Positions 7,173-14,793 of a DNA stretch of 20,414 nt are shown in pieces. The notes beneath the pieces were generated by a model. That model searched no databases. It worked only from the letters and a program-made list of their open reading frames with translations, and had not been told where the DNA came from. How positions within the stretch are numbered: the first letter of the stretch is position 1; each line of letters opens with the position of its first letter. Position numbers and translations under genes: made by a program. The DNA is taken from positions 1 through 20,414 of the forward strand of contig JAVJUS010000045.1 of NCBI GenBank assembly GCA_040220455.1. The letters are read 5' to 3'. The stretch is from JAVJUS01 sp040220455. Lineage in GTDB: Bacteria > Pseudomonadota > Alphaproteobacteria > DSM-16000 > Inquilinaceae.

Positions 7173-8089
7173 CCGGCGAAGACCTCTACTGGACCTTCAT
7201 CGACATCGCCAACGGCCTGCTCTCCGGCGCGATGCTGGGCGGCTACTACGCCATCCTGAGCATCGGACTGGCGATCACCTTCGGCGTCATGCGGCTGGTC
7301 AACCTGGCCCACGGCGACTGGCTGGTCGTCGGGGCCTACGGCGCGGTGATCATTCTGCAGATCCTGCCGATCTCGCCCTTCCTCAACCTGATCATCCTGG
7401 TGCCGATCATGTTCGCCATCGGCTACTGGGTGCAGCGCCTGCTGCTCAACCGGGTCTCCGCGCAGAGCATGGAGCAGCGCGGCATGGCGCCGTCCTTCGC
7501 GCTGATGGCGCCGATCCTGGTGACCTTCGGGCTGTCGATCGTGCTCTCCCACCTGCTCCTGGCCCTGTTCGATTCAAACGCACGCAACATCCAGAACGCG
7601 CTCAGCTTCTCGTCGATCCGGCTGAGCCAGGACCTGACCATCTCGACCCTGCGCTTCATCTTCTTCTGCATCGCGATCGGCATCCTGGCCGCGGTCCATC
7701 TGTTCCTGCGCTACACGCACACCGGCCGGGCCCTGCGCGCGGCCTCCGACGACGCCGGCATCGCGCCGCTGATGGGCATCCGCACGGCGCATGTCTACGC
7801 CGTGGCGAGCGGGCTTTCGATCGCGATCGCCGGGGTCGCCGGGGTGATGGTCGGCATGTCGCGGACCTTCCAGCCCTTCGACGGCACCCAGTTCCTGCTG
7901 ATCGCCTTCGGCGTGGTGATCCTGGGCGGGCTCGGCTCGATCGTCGGCAGCCTGGTCGGCGGCATCCTGCTGGGCGTCACGCAGGTGCTGGCCGGGACCT
8001 ATTTCGGGCCATCGGCCCAGCTCGTCGCCGGCTACATGCTGATCCTGCTGGTGCTGGCCGTCCGGCCGCAGGGCCTGTTCTCCCGATGA
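7169..8089 (+). CDS. livH: Branched-chain amino acid/amide-type ABC permease, LivH type
   Basis: A 306-aa inner-membrane permease with about eight hydrophobic segments and the LivH pattern: GGYYAILSIGLAITFGVMRLVNLAHGD near the N-terminus, then a central RALRAASDD region, GIRTAHVYAVASGL, and FGVVILGGLGSIVGSLVGG near the C-terminus. It forms the translocation pore with the LivM half of the next gene. The start is coupled to livF by ATGA, and its end overlaps the following gene by four bases (ATGA at 8086-8089), so membrane subunits are made in register. Confidence 0.93.
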   Translation: MTGEDLYWTFIDIANGLLSGAMLGGYYAILSIGLAITFGVMRLVNLAHGDWLVVGAYGAVIILQILPISPFLNLIILVPIMFAIGYWVQRLLLNRVSAQSMEQRGMAPSFALMAPILVTFGLSIVLSHLLLALFDSNARNIQNALSFSSIRLSQDLTISTLRFIFFCIAIGILAAVHLFLRYTHTGRALRAASDDAGIAPLMGIRTAHVYAVASGLSIAIAGVAGVMVGMSRTFQPFDGTQFLLIAFGVVILGGLGSIVGSLVGGILLGVTQVLAGTYFGPSAQLVAGYMLILLVLAVRPQGLFSR

Positions 8090-10086
8090 CGGCGCTGATC
8101 GAGACCCTGTTCGGCGGCTGGCGCGGCGCGGTCTGGCTGGTCGCGATCGTGATCGTGCTGGCCGGCCTGCCGCTCGTCCTGTCGCCGACGAGCTACACGC
8201 TCTACCTGCTCTTCACCCTGTTCGTCTTCGCCGCCTTCGGCCATGGCTGGAACCTGCTGGCCGGGTTCTGCGGCCTGCTGTCCTTCGGCACCCAGGTCTA
8301 TATCGGGCTGAGCGGCTTCGCGCTGGCCATTTTCACCTACTACGGCGGGCTCAACGTCTGGATCGCGTGGCTGATCGCCGGGCTGGTCGGCGCCGCCTTC
8401 GCCTGGCTGCTGGCCGTGCCGATCAAGGACCGCTTCGCCGGCCCGCGCGTCTGGAAGCCGATCGCCGTGGCGCTCGTCGTCTGGGTGCTCTACGAGGTGG
8501 TGATCGCGCTCAATCCGGCGCTCGACGTCATCGAGCAGACCTATGTCCGCCGGGTCGTCGCGCTGCTGCTGATCTTCCTGGGCGCGCTGCCGCTGCTGCG
8601 CCTGCAGGGCGCCTATTTCGCCGTCGCCACCTGGCTGGTCGCCGAGGCGGTCGGCGCCGTCTTCAACGAGTGGCGCTATGTCGGCGCCGGCGGCGGCATG
8701 CAGGTGATCAGCGAGGCGACGATTCCCCAGCTCTACTACGCCGCGCTCGCCCTGCTGGTGGTCGCCACGCTGGTCATCTGGCGCCTGCTGCGCAGCCGCT
8801 ACGGCCTGGCGCTGACGGCCGTGCGCGACAGCGAGGAGGCGGCGGAGAGCGTCGGCATCGACATCCGCTCGGTGAAGATGCTGGTCTTCGTGCTCTCCGG
8901 CCTGCTGATCGGGCTGGCCGGCGGGCTCTTCTACATCGACGCGGTGATCATCACGCCGCCGTCGGCCTTCACCATCACCTGGTCGGCCTATTTCGTCTTC
9001 ATCGTGGTCGCGGGCGGCATGGGCACGCTGGCCGGGCCGATCATCGGCGCGGTCGTCTTCATCATCGCCGACCGTCTGGTCGCCGCGCAGTTCGAATCCG
9101 GCCTGCTGGTGCTGGGCGCGCTGTCGATCCTGCTGATCTTGTTCCTGCCGCGCGGGATCATGGGGCTGGTCGACGACGTGCGCCACGGCGACCTGGGCGG
9201 CGACCGGGAGAACCCGGCCCTGCGCGCGATCCGGGTCGTGCTCGGCATCCGGCCGCCGCGCGCGCGCCGGGCGCCGGGCGTCGTCGGCGCCTTCCTGGTC
9301 CCGGGCTCGCCGCTGCCGCTGATGGTACCGGACAACCCGCCCTGGCGCCCGCTGGTCGACGGGCTGGACAAGGCGAAGGCGGAGATCGCGCGCCTCGAGC
9401 CCGACGCCATCGTCGTCTATTCGACCCAGTGGGTCGCCGTGCTCGACCAGCTCTGGCAGGCGCGGCCGCGGCTGGTCGGCCTGCATGTGGACGAGAACTG
9501 GCACGAGCTGGGCAACCTGCGCTTCGACATCCGCGTCGACCGGGACCTGGCGCTGGCCTGTGTCGAGGCGACCCGCATGGCGGGCATCCAGTCCAAGGCA
9601 GTCGACTACGAGGGTTTCCCGATCGACACCGGAACCATCGTCGCCAACGCCGCGCTCAACCCGGCGGGGCAGATCCCGGTCGTGATCTGCGCCAACAACA
9701 TCTACCACGACGCCGAGATCACGCGCCGTCTGGGCGAACTCGCCGCCGCCCGGGCCATCGACCAGGGCAAGCGGGTCGTCGTGGTCGGCGTGGGCGGCCT
9801 GTCGGGGACGATCTTCCGCGAGGAGATCGCCTTCGCCGAGGACCGCCTGGCCGACGACGCCGACGATTCCTGGAACCGCGACCTGCTGGCGACGCTGGAG
9901 CGCAACGACCCGGTGGCGCTGGCCGATCTGCTGCCGATCTACGCCCAGCAGGCCCAGCCGGACATGGGGCTCAAGCATCTCTCCTTTGTGCTCGGCGCGC
10001 TCGGCGGGCAATACTCCCGCGCGATCGTCCACGGCTACGCACCCGTCCACGGCGCGGGCGCGGCGGTGGTCGAGTTCCGCGTCTGA
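8086..10086 (+). CDS. Fusion: LivM-type ABC permease + 2-aminophenol 1,6-dioxygenase alpha-subunit domain
   Basis: A single 666-aa frame holds two complete proteins. Residues 1 to about 365 are a LivM permease: many membrane spans, LQGAYFAVATW, AVRDSEEAAESVGID, the GGMGTLAGPIIGA loop and the usual LFLPRGIMG end. About 30 polar, Arg-rich residues follow. Residues 398-666 are a full AmnA-like alpha subunit: GAFLVPGSP, YSTQW, DENWHELG, FPIDTGTI, NNIYHD, VVGVGGLS, AAVVEFRV. It is about the length of the stand-alone alpha subunit and visibly related to it, with roughly half or more residues alike by eye. The iron-ligand motifs are absent, so this half is not expected to be catalytic. It should sit in the cytoplasm at the importer. 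In-frame internal starts (ATG at MGLVDDV, GTG near 9238) lack a good Shine-Dalgarno but are not excluded. Confidence 0.9.
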   Translation: MTALIETLFGGWRGAVWLVAIVIVLAGLPLVLSPTSYTLYLLFTLFVFAAFGHGWNLLAGFCGLLSFGTQVYIGLSGFALAIFTYYGGLNVWIAWLIAGLVGAAFAWLLAVPIKDRFAGPRVWKPIAVALVVWVLYEVVIALNPALDVIEQTYVRRVVALLLIFLGALPLLRLQGAYFAVATWLVAEAVGAVFNEWRYVGAGGGMQVISEATIPQLYYAALALLVVATLVIWRLLRSRYGLALTAVRDSEEAAESVGIDIRSVKMLVFVLSGLLIGLAGGLFYIDAVIITPPSAFTITWSAYFVFIVVAGGMGTLAGPIIGAVVFIIADRLVAAQFESGLLVLGALSILLILFLPRGIMGLVDDVRHGDLGGDRENPALRAIRVVLGIRPPRARRAPGVVGAFLVPGSPLPLMVPDNPPWRPLVDGLDKAKAEIARLEPDAIVVYSTQWVAVLDQLWQARPRLVGLHVDENWHELGNLRFDIRVDRDLALACVEATRMAGIQSKAVDYEGFPIDTGTIVANAALNPAGQIPVVICANNIYHDAEITRRLGELAAARAIDQGKRVVVVGVGGLSGTIFREEIAFAEDRLADDADDSWNRDLLATLERNDPVALADLLPIYAQQAQPDMGLKHLSFVLGALGGQYSRAIVHGYAPVHGAGAAVVEFRV

Positions 10087-10111
10087 CCGTCCAAAGCGCG
10101 CCGCCGCCGCC

Positions 10112-11341
10112 ATGGCAACCCCGCAGAACAACTCGGTCCGCAAGGCCTTCGACATCCTGCGCCTGTTCGTCGGCGGGACGCCGGCGCTGACCGCGGGCGA
10201 GGTCGCCCAGCGAACCGGCCTGACGCCGGCGACGGCGCATCGCTTCCTGCTGACGCTCGAGCAGCTCGGCGCGCTCGCCCGGCGCGACGGCCACCGCTAC
10301 CAGCTCGGCCTCCTGCTCGCCGACCTGGGCGACCGGGTCGAGCACGACAGCGTGCTGACCGGCGCGGTCCAGCCCCATATCGACGACCTGGTGGAAAGCC
10401 TGCGCGAGTCGGTGACGCTCGCGGTGCTCGACGGCGACCGGGTGGTCGTCGCGGGCTCGGGCGAAGCGCCGCGCTCGCTCAGGATCGGCTTTCCGGTCGG
10501 GCGTCTCCTGCCGCTCCACGCCTCGGCCGTCGGCAAGGTGCTGCTGGCCCACGAGCCGCCGCCGCGCATCGAGACGCTGATCGGCGCGGCGCCGCTGGAG
10601 CGGCTGACCACCAAGACCGTGACCGAGCCCACGGCCCTGCGCGAGACGCTGGCCGGCATCCGCGCCGCCGGCTGGGCGGTCGACGACGAGGAGATGGACG
10701 AGGGGCTGCGCTGCGTCGCCGTGCCCATCCGCGGCGCCGGCGGCCGTGTGCTGGGCGCCCTGTCGGTCTCCGCACCGACGGCGCGGATGAACGACGACCG
10801 GCTCGACGAGATCCGCGAGGTGCTGCTCGACCGCGCGGCGCGCATCGGCGAGCGGGTCGGCGTGCAGAGCAAGGTCCTGCCGGACAAGGCCGCGCCGCGC
10901 GGCAGCTTTCCCCATCTCAAGCGCGTCGGCGACTTCGTCCTGATCTCAGGCACCAGCGCGCGGCGGCCCGACGACAGCTTCGAGGGCGTCCATGTCGACG
11001 CCACCGGCCGGGCCCGCTTCGATATCCGCGCCCAGACCGAGGCGACGCTTCGCAACATCGCCGACATGCTGGCGAGCGTCGGGGCCGGCCTCGACGACGT
11101 GGTCGACATGGAGGCCTTCCTCATCGACATGGCCGACTATGACGGCTTCAACGAGGTCCACGCCCGGCATTTCGGCCCGACCGGGCCGACGCGCACGACC
11201 GTCGCCGTCAGCGCCCTTCCCCACCCCCACCAGCGCCTCATGATCAAGGCGATGGCCTATGCGCCGGTCCGCACAGCCCGGCCGGCAACGCCGACGCGCG
11301 ACGGCGGCGAGCCGCGGCCGGCCGGACGGGCCTCTTCCTAA
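10112..11341 (+). CDS. Fusion: IclR-type regulator + 2-aminomuconate-deaminase-like RidA domain
   Basis: A 409-aa protein. Residues 1-75 are an IclR winged helix-turn-helix (VRKAFDILRLF, LTAGEVAQRTGLTPATAHRFL, YQLG). Residues 80-250 are the IclR effector domain (LPLHASAVGKVLLA, WAVDDEEMDEGLRCVAVPI, GALSVSAP). Residues 252-388 are a RidA domain resembling the stand-alone deaminase at 1913-2410 (PRGSFPH, ISGTSARRPDDSF, PTRTTVAVSALPHPH). The RidA substrate Arg is kept (Arg361), but the position of the catalytic Glu is Met377, so deamination is doubtful and ligand sensing is the simplest idea. A short Pro/Arg-rich tail follows. The ATG at 10112 matches the IclR start; the upstream open frame is a shadow. 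The gene ends convergently with the next, their stops sharing three bases. It is the likely regulator of the left operon. Confidence 0.9.
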   Translation: MATPQNNSVRKAFDILRLFVGGTPALTAGEVAQRTGLTPATAHRFLLTLEQLGALARRDGHRYQLGLLLADLGDRVEHDSVLTGAVQPHIDDLVESLRESVTLAVLDGDRVVVAGSGEAPRSLRIGFPVGRLLPLHASAVGKVLLAHEPPPRIETLIGAAPLERLTTKTVTEPTALRETLAGIRAAGWAVDDEEMDEGLRCVAVPIRGAGGRVLGALSVSAPTARMNDDRLDEIREVLLDRAARIGERVGVQSKVLPDKAAPRGSFPHLKRVGDFVLISGTSARRPDDSFEGVHVDATGRARFDIRAQTEATLRNIADMLASVGAGLDDVVDMEAFLIDMADYDGFNEVHARHFGPTGPTRTTVAVSALPHPHQRLMIKAMAYAPVRTARPATPTRDGGEPRPAGRASS

Positions 11342-12057
11342 TCTTCCGGCTGCACCGCCTCCAGCGCGTCCTTGGCGTGGAGCAGATCCTCCGAGGTGAC
11401 CGCGACGCCGAGCAGCGCGCGCCGGCCGTCGGCGGCGCCGGTCAGGACGCGCAGGGCGGCGCACAGGTGCGGCTCCGGCTCGCCCTTGGCGACCAGCAGG
11501 TCGCGCCCCTCGACCACGGCGATCTCGCCCAGGGCGTCGGCCAGGGGCGGCCCGCCCGGCGCGGCATGGGCGGTCGCGAAGTACCGCCGCGCCCGGGCGT
11601 CGAGCCCGGCCAGCAGGACGCGGCCGTGGGTGCTGGTCAGCGCCGGCAGCCGGCGCCCGGCGAGCGCCTGGCCGACTCGGCCCGGCGGCTGGCCGCGCGC
11701 CGCGACGACCAGCACGTCGCCCTCGTCGAGCACCGCCAGATAGGCCGTGCCCCCCGTCGCGACGGCGAGCGCCTCCAGGGTCTTCTCGATCCCGGGCACC
11801 GGCGGCATGCCGGCCGCCGCGCGCCCGGCCGCCCCGACCAGCGCCCCCGGGGCGACCCGCCCCCGCCCGTCGGTCTCGACCAGCCCCGCCTCGATCATCA
11901 TCGCGACCACCTCATGCAGCGAGGAGCGCGGGATGGCCAGCCGCTCCGCCAGGGCCGAGGCGCGCAGGGGCCCGTCCTCCAGCGCGCGCAGGATCGCGCC
12001 GGCCCGGGTGATCGACCGGGCGACCGGCGAACGGCCGGACCTCTCCTCCTCTGTCAC
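11338..12057 (-). CDS. IclR family transcriptional regulator (short)
   Basis: A 239-aa protein with an IclR winged helix at residues 12-75 (SITRAGAILRALE, LRASALAERLAIPRSSLHEVV, AGLVETDGRGRVAPG) and a shortened effector domain containing STHGRVLLAGLDA, which corresponds to the family's HxSAxGKAxLA segment. IclR proteins are usually 250-280 aa. The GTG start at 12057 overlaps the stop of the preceding gene (GTGA), so the two regulators are translationally coupled. Longer open frames in this direction run through the neighbour in another frame and are not real. Its HTH resembles that of the HTH/binding-protein regulator just upstream, suggesting the pair may share operators. The ligand is unknown. 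Confidence 0.82.
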   Translation of the reverse strand: MTEEERSGRSPVARSITRAGAILRALEDGPLRASALAERLAIPRSSLHEVVAMMIEAGLVETDGRGRVAPGALVGAAGRAAAGMPPVPGIEKTLEALAVATGGTAYLAVLDEGDVLVVAARGQPPGRVGQALAGRRLPALTSTHGRVLLAGLDARARRYFATAHAAPGGPPLADALGEIAVVEGRDLLVAKGEPEPHLCAALRVLTGAADGRRALLGVAVTSEDLLHAKDALEAVQPED

Positions 12058-13316
12058 GGCGGAATCGCCTCGGCCCGCCATTCGGCGTCGAAGCTCTCCG
12101 GGTCGTAGTCCTCGCCCAGGCCGTGGCCGAGGATCAGCGAGCCCGGCTTGTCCCAGCGGACATGAGCCTCGGCCGTGCGATCCGCCCGGATCGACGGCGT
12201 CTCCGCCCCCTGGCTGACGACCACCATCGAATGCTCCTCGATCCGGCGCAGCACCCGCTTGCCCGCCAGGATGTCCAGGCAGGCCTCGATCGCCCGGCGA
12301 CCCATGGAGGGTGGATAGTCCATCGCCGCCAGATCGACGCCGAGGCCGACCGCCTGGCGGTACATGGCGTTGAGATCGCCGCCCGTATGGGGCGGGATCG
12401 GCCGCACGCCCGAGGCGGCGAAGGCGTCGAGCGAGCCGACGCCCTGCAGACCGCTGTCGCACCACACCCCGTCGATCCGGCCGCCGGCCGCCAGCGCCGC
12501 CTCGACCGCGCGCCGGCCGCCCTCCCGGGTCCAGCCGGTATGAACCACGTCCATGATGTCGAGACCGGCCTGGGTGTGGAAGACCTCGAGGGCGGCGCGC
12601 ACGCGCTGTTCGGCCGGGCTGGCGTCGCGCGCGCCGGCGAGCATCAGGATCGAGCCGGTGCCGCCCAGCCGCTCGGCCAGCCACTGGGCCGGAATACGCC
12701 CGATGGAGGTGTCCGACGCACCGACATGGACGAGATAGGCGCCGGCATCGTCGATCGTGCGATCCACCATGACGATCGGCAAGCCGGCCGCCGCGGCGCG
12801 GCGCACGGCCGCGGCCGGCCCCGCGTGGTCGACCGGGCTGACCAGCAGGATGTCGACCCCGGCCTCGACCAGGGCGTCGAGCTGGGCGGCCTGGCGGGCC
12901 GCATCGTCCTCGGCGTGACGCACCTCCAGCCGCGCGATCCGGCCGGCATGGCGCCGGGCGGCGTCGACGACGCTGTGGACGAGCGCCGTGCGCCAGGGAT
13001 TGGACAGCGAGCCATTGGAAAACCCGATCGTGACCGGCCCGCCGCGCGCGAAACGGGCGCAGTCGACGACTTCCGTCAGGTCCGGGTTCCACAGGAAGGA
13101 GCGCGCGACCGGCCCGGGCACCGGCGCCTCGCCGACCCTGGCGGGGTCGGCGTCGCCCGCCGCGCCCGACGCCGGCGCGGCGGCGAGGTGTCGGTCCCGC
13201 GCGATCGCCATGTCGACCCAGCGCCGGGTCAGGGCGATCGTCCCGCGCGCGTCCCGGCGGACCAGGCCCGCCGTCTCCAGCGCCGCGACGGCGGCGTAGA
13301 GCGTCGAGCGCGGCAT
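12054..13316 (-). CDS. IclR-type HTH + periplasmic-binding-protein-like sensor (transcriptional regulator), N-terminus uncertain
   Basis: From the ATG at 13316 the product is 420 aa. The first 35 residues are the second half of an IclR-type winged helix (MPRSTLYAAVAALETAGLVRR). Residues from about 95 onward form a RbsB/LacI-type ligand-binding fold: VTIGFSNGSLSNPWR, VDILLVSPVDHAGPA, GLPIVMVDRTI, GSILMLAG, GVWCDSGLQG, PPSMGRRAIE. There is no signal peptide. The sensor shares motifs with the operon's own binding protein at 14794-15933 (FSN..xNPWR, DLLIVSP, VIVFDR). The first half of the HTH is encoded in the same frame upstream (to about 13412) but without a usual start codon, so this ATG truncates the domain. 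The gene probably controls the right operon. Confidence 0.8.
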   Translation of the reverse strand: MPRSTLYAAVAALETAGLVRRDARGTIALTRRWVDMAIARDRHLAAAPASGAAGDADPARVGEAPVPGPVARSFLWNPDLTEVVDCARFARGGPVTIGFSNGSLSNPWRTALVHSVVDAARRHAGRIARLEVRHAEDDAARQAAQLDALVEAGVDILLVSPVDHAGPAAAVRRAAAAGLPIVMVDRTIDDAGAYLVHVGASDTSIGRIPAQWLAERLGGTGSILMLAGARDASPAEQRVRAALEVFHTQAGLDIMDVVHTGWTREGGRRAVEAALAAGGRIDGVWCDSGLQGVGSLDAFAASGVRPIPPHTGGDLNAMYRQAVGLGVDLAAMDYPPSMGRRAIEACLDILAGKRVLRRIEEHSMVVVSQGAETPSIRADRTAEAHVRWDKPGSLILGHGLGEDYDPESFDAEWRAEAIPP

Positions 13317-13412
13317 GGCGAGCGCCTCGGCGAGGTCCGCGGTCCGAGCACTGCCGCCGCGGGCCGCCAGCGCCTCGATCAGGCGCAGGCCGCGCGCGAG
13401 GCTGCGCTCGCG
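13317..13412 (-). other. In-frame coding extension for the missing first half of the regulator's HTH
   Basis: Reading the regulator's frame upstream of 13316 gives ERSLARGLRLIEALAARGG, then ARTADLAEALA, the standard opening of an IclR winged helix. No ATG, GTG or TTG occurs in this frame before a TGA at 13449-13451. A GTG at 13433-13435 overlaps the amidohydrolase stop as GTGA, the same junction type as the next gene in this operon, but it lies in another frame and reaches a stop after 18 codons. A one-base indel between about 13410 and 13433 would join them. The alternatives are a CTG start (13443-13445 is in frame) or a truly shortened protein. Confidence 0.65.
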
Positions 13413-13431
13413 CGGCCGGCCCGGCGCGGGC

Positions 13432-14715
13432 TCACTCGGCGGCAGGGCTCAGCACCCGTCCGGCATCGACCGGCCGCGCCGCCTTGTGCAGGGCGCCGTC
13501 CTTCATGATCATCACCAGCCGGTCCCTGTCCTGAAGGATCGAGACATCCTCCAGCGGGTCGCCGTCGACCAGCAGAAGATCGGCCAGATAGCCCTCGCGC
13601 ACCTGCCCCAGCTCGTCGCCCATGCCCATGATCTCGCCGCCGACGCGGGTGGCGCATTGCAGGGCCTCGCCCGGGGCGTAGCCGAACTTGTCGACGAAGT
13701 GCGCGATGTCCCGGGCGTTCGTGCCCTGCGGCGTCCAGGCGAAGCCGTAGTCGCCGCCGATGACCGTGCGGATGCCACGCCTGCGGATCTCGTTGTAGGT
13801 CTCGATGCTGCGCTCCATGCAGGCGTTCATGCCGAGGTCGCGCGCGATCTCCGGCGTGATGCCCCAGGGCCCGGCCTCGTGGATCGTGTTGTGGATCAGA
13901 CCGATCGCCGGGCCGACGAAGATCCGATCCTTCGCCGCCTCCATCCGGTCGAGCGCTTGCTCGTCGGCCCATTCGCAGTGGTAGATGACATCGACGCCGG
14001 CATCGAGGGCGCGATGCACCGACCGCCCGGCACGGGCGTGGCAGGCGATGCGCTTGCCGAAGTCGTGCGCGGTCTCGACCGCCGCCTTGCACTCCTCGAG
14101 CGACATCACCGTCATGCCGCCCTTGGCCGGCTCGACGAAGTCGTCGCCGGATATGTTGATCTTGACGTTGTCGACGCCTTCCCGGACGCAGAAGCGCACG
14201 ATGTGGCGGATCGCGTCCGGGCCGTCGACCGTGATGCCGAAGCTGGAGCGCTCCAGATGCGCCCGGTTCTCGTCGCCCAGGCCGCCGGTCACCGTGATCT
14301 CCGGCGTCGAGGCCTTGATGCGCGGGCCCTTCAGGCGCCCGGCCGCGATCTCGTCGCGCACCACGATGTCCAGGCGCAGCTTGGCGCTCGCCGCCGAATA
14401 GGCCGAGGTGAAGCCGTGGTCGAGCAGCAGCTCGGCGTTACGCGCCGTGGCGAAGGCGTGCTCTTCGACCGGGATCTCGCCCAGCTGGTGGTTGGCGGAG
14501 ATGCCGACGAAGCTCAGATGGGCGTGGCCCTCGGCCATCCCGGGCATGAGCGTGCGGCCCTCGGCCTCGATCACCTCGCAGCCTTCCGCCGGCGGCGCCT
14601 CGGTGCCCGGCACGACGGCGCGGATGCGGTTGCCGCGGACGACGACGCTGCCCGGAAAGGGATCGGCGCCGGTCGCGTCCCAGATGGTGGCGCCGCGGAT
14701 CAGGATATCGGTCAT
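13432..14715 (-). CDS. Amidohydrolase, imidazolonepropionase-like metal-dependent hydrolase
   Basis: A 427-aa amidohydrolase-superfamily TIM barrel. Expected metal ligands are visible: His64 and His66 (EGHAHLS), a possible bridging Lys185 (NVKINISGD), His226 (ACHARAG), His246 (YHCEWAD) and Asp322 (GGDYGFAW). The N-terminal beta-sandwich (ILIRGATIWDATG, VVVRGNRIRAV) and C-terminal VREGYLADLLLVDGDPLEDVSIL are typical of the COG1228 group, whose members hydrolyse cyclic amides or peptides such as imidazolonepropionate or Xaa-Pro/Xaa-Arg. The ATG at 14715 has a purine-rich Shine-Dalgarno upstream. It follows the binding protein after a strong hairpin and ends in GTGA with the presumed regulator start. 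It probably acts on the compound imported by this operon; the substrate is not identifiable. Confidence 0.85.
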   Translation of the reverse strand: MTDILIRGATIWDATGADPFPGSVVVRGNRIRAVVPGTEAPPAEGCEVIEAEGRTLMPGMAEGHAHLSFVGISANHQLGEIPVEEHAFATARNAELLLDHGFTSAYSAASAKLRLDIVVRDEIAAGRLKGPRIKASTPEITVTGGLGDENRAHLERSSFGITVDGPDAIRHIVRFCVREGVDNVKINISGDDFVEPAKGGMTVMSLEECKAAVETAHDFGKRIACHARAGRSVHRALDAGVDVIYHCEWADEQALDRMEAAKDRIFVGPAIGLIHNTIHEAGPWGITPEIARDLGMNACMERSIETYNEIRRRGIRTVIGGDYGFAWTPQGTNARDIAHFVDKFGYAPGEALQCATRVGGEIMGMGDELGQVREGYLADLLLVDGDPLEDVSILQDRDRLVMIMKDGALHKAARPVDAGRVLSPAAE

Positions 14716-14754
14716 CGGATCGGTCCCCCTCTCGTCCCGGGAACGCGCGGGGGC

Positions 14755-14782
14755 GCCGGCCGGCCCCGCGGGACCGGCCGGC
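14755..14782 (-). terminator. Strong intercistronic hairpin after the binding-protein gene
   Basis: GCCGGCCGG (14755-14763) pairs perfectly with CCGGCCGGC (14774-14782). After one mismatch a further three GC pairs continue inward, leaving a tiny loop. On the - strand transcript it lies 12 bases after the binding-protein stop. No T-run follows, so it is more likely an attenuator or mRNA 3'-end stabiliser than a full terminator. It mirrors the hairpin after the binding-protein gene of the left operon. Confidence 0.6.
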
Positions 14783-14793
14783 ACCCCGGCGGC

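Noticed and set aside
8032..10155. 707-codon open frame on the - strand
   Set aside because: It lies antisense to the permease/alpha fusion, is low-complexity (Asp/Arg/Gln/Ala/Gly rich) and matches no family; it is a product of high-GC codon bias.
11338..13092. 584-codon - strand frame that looks like a fusion ending in the short IclR regulator
   Set aside because: The first 345 codons are an out-of-frame reading of the HTH/sensor gene with no recognisable domain; the IclR gene starts at the GTG at 12057 in a GTGA overlap.
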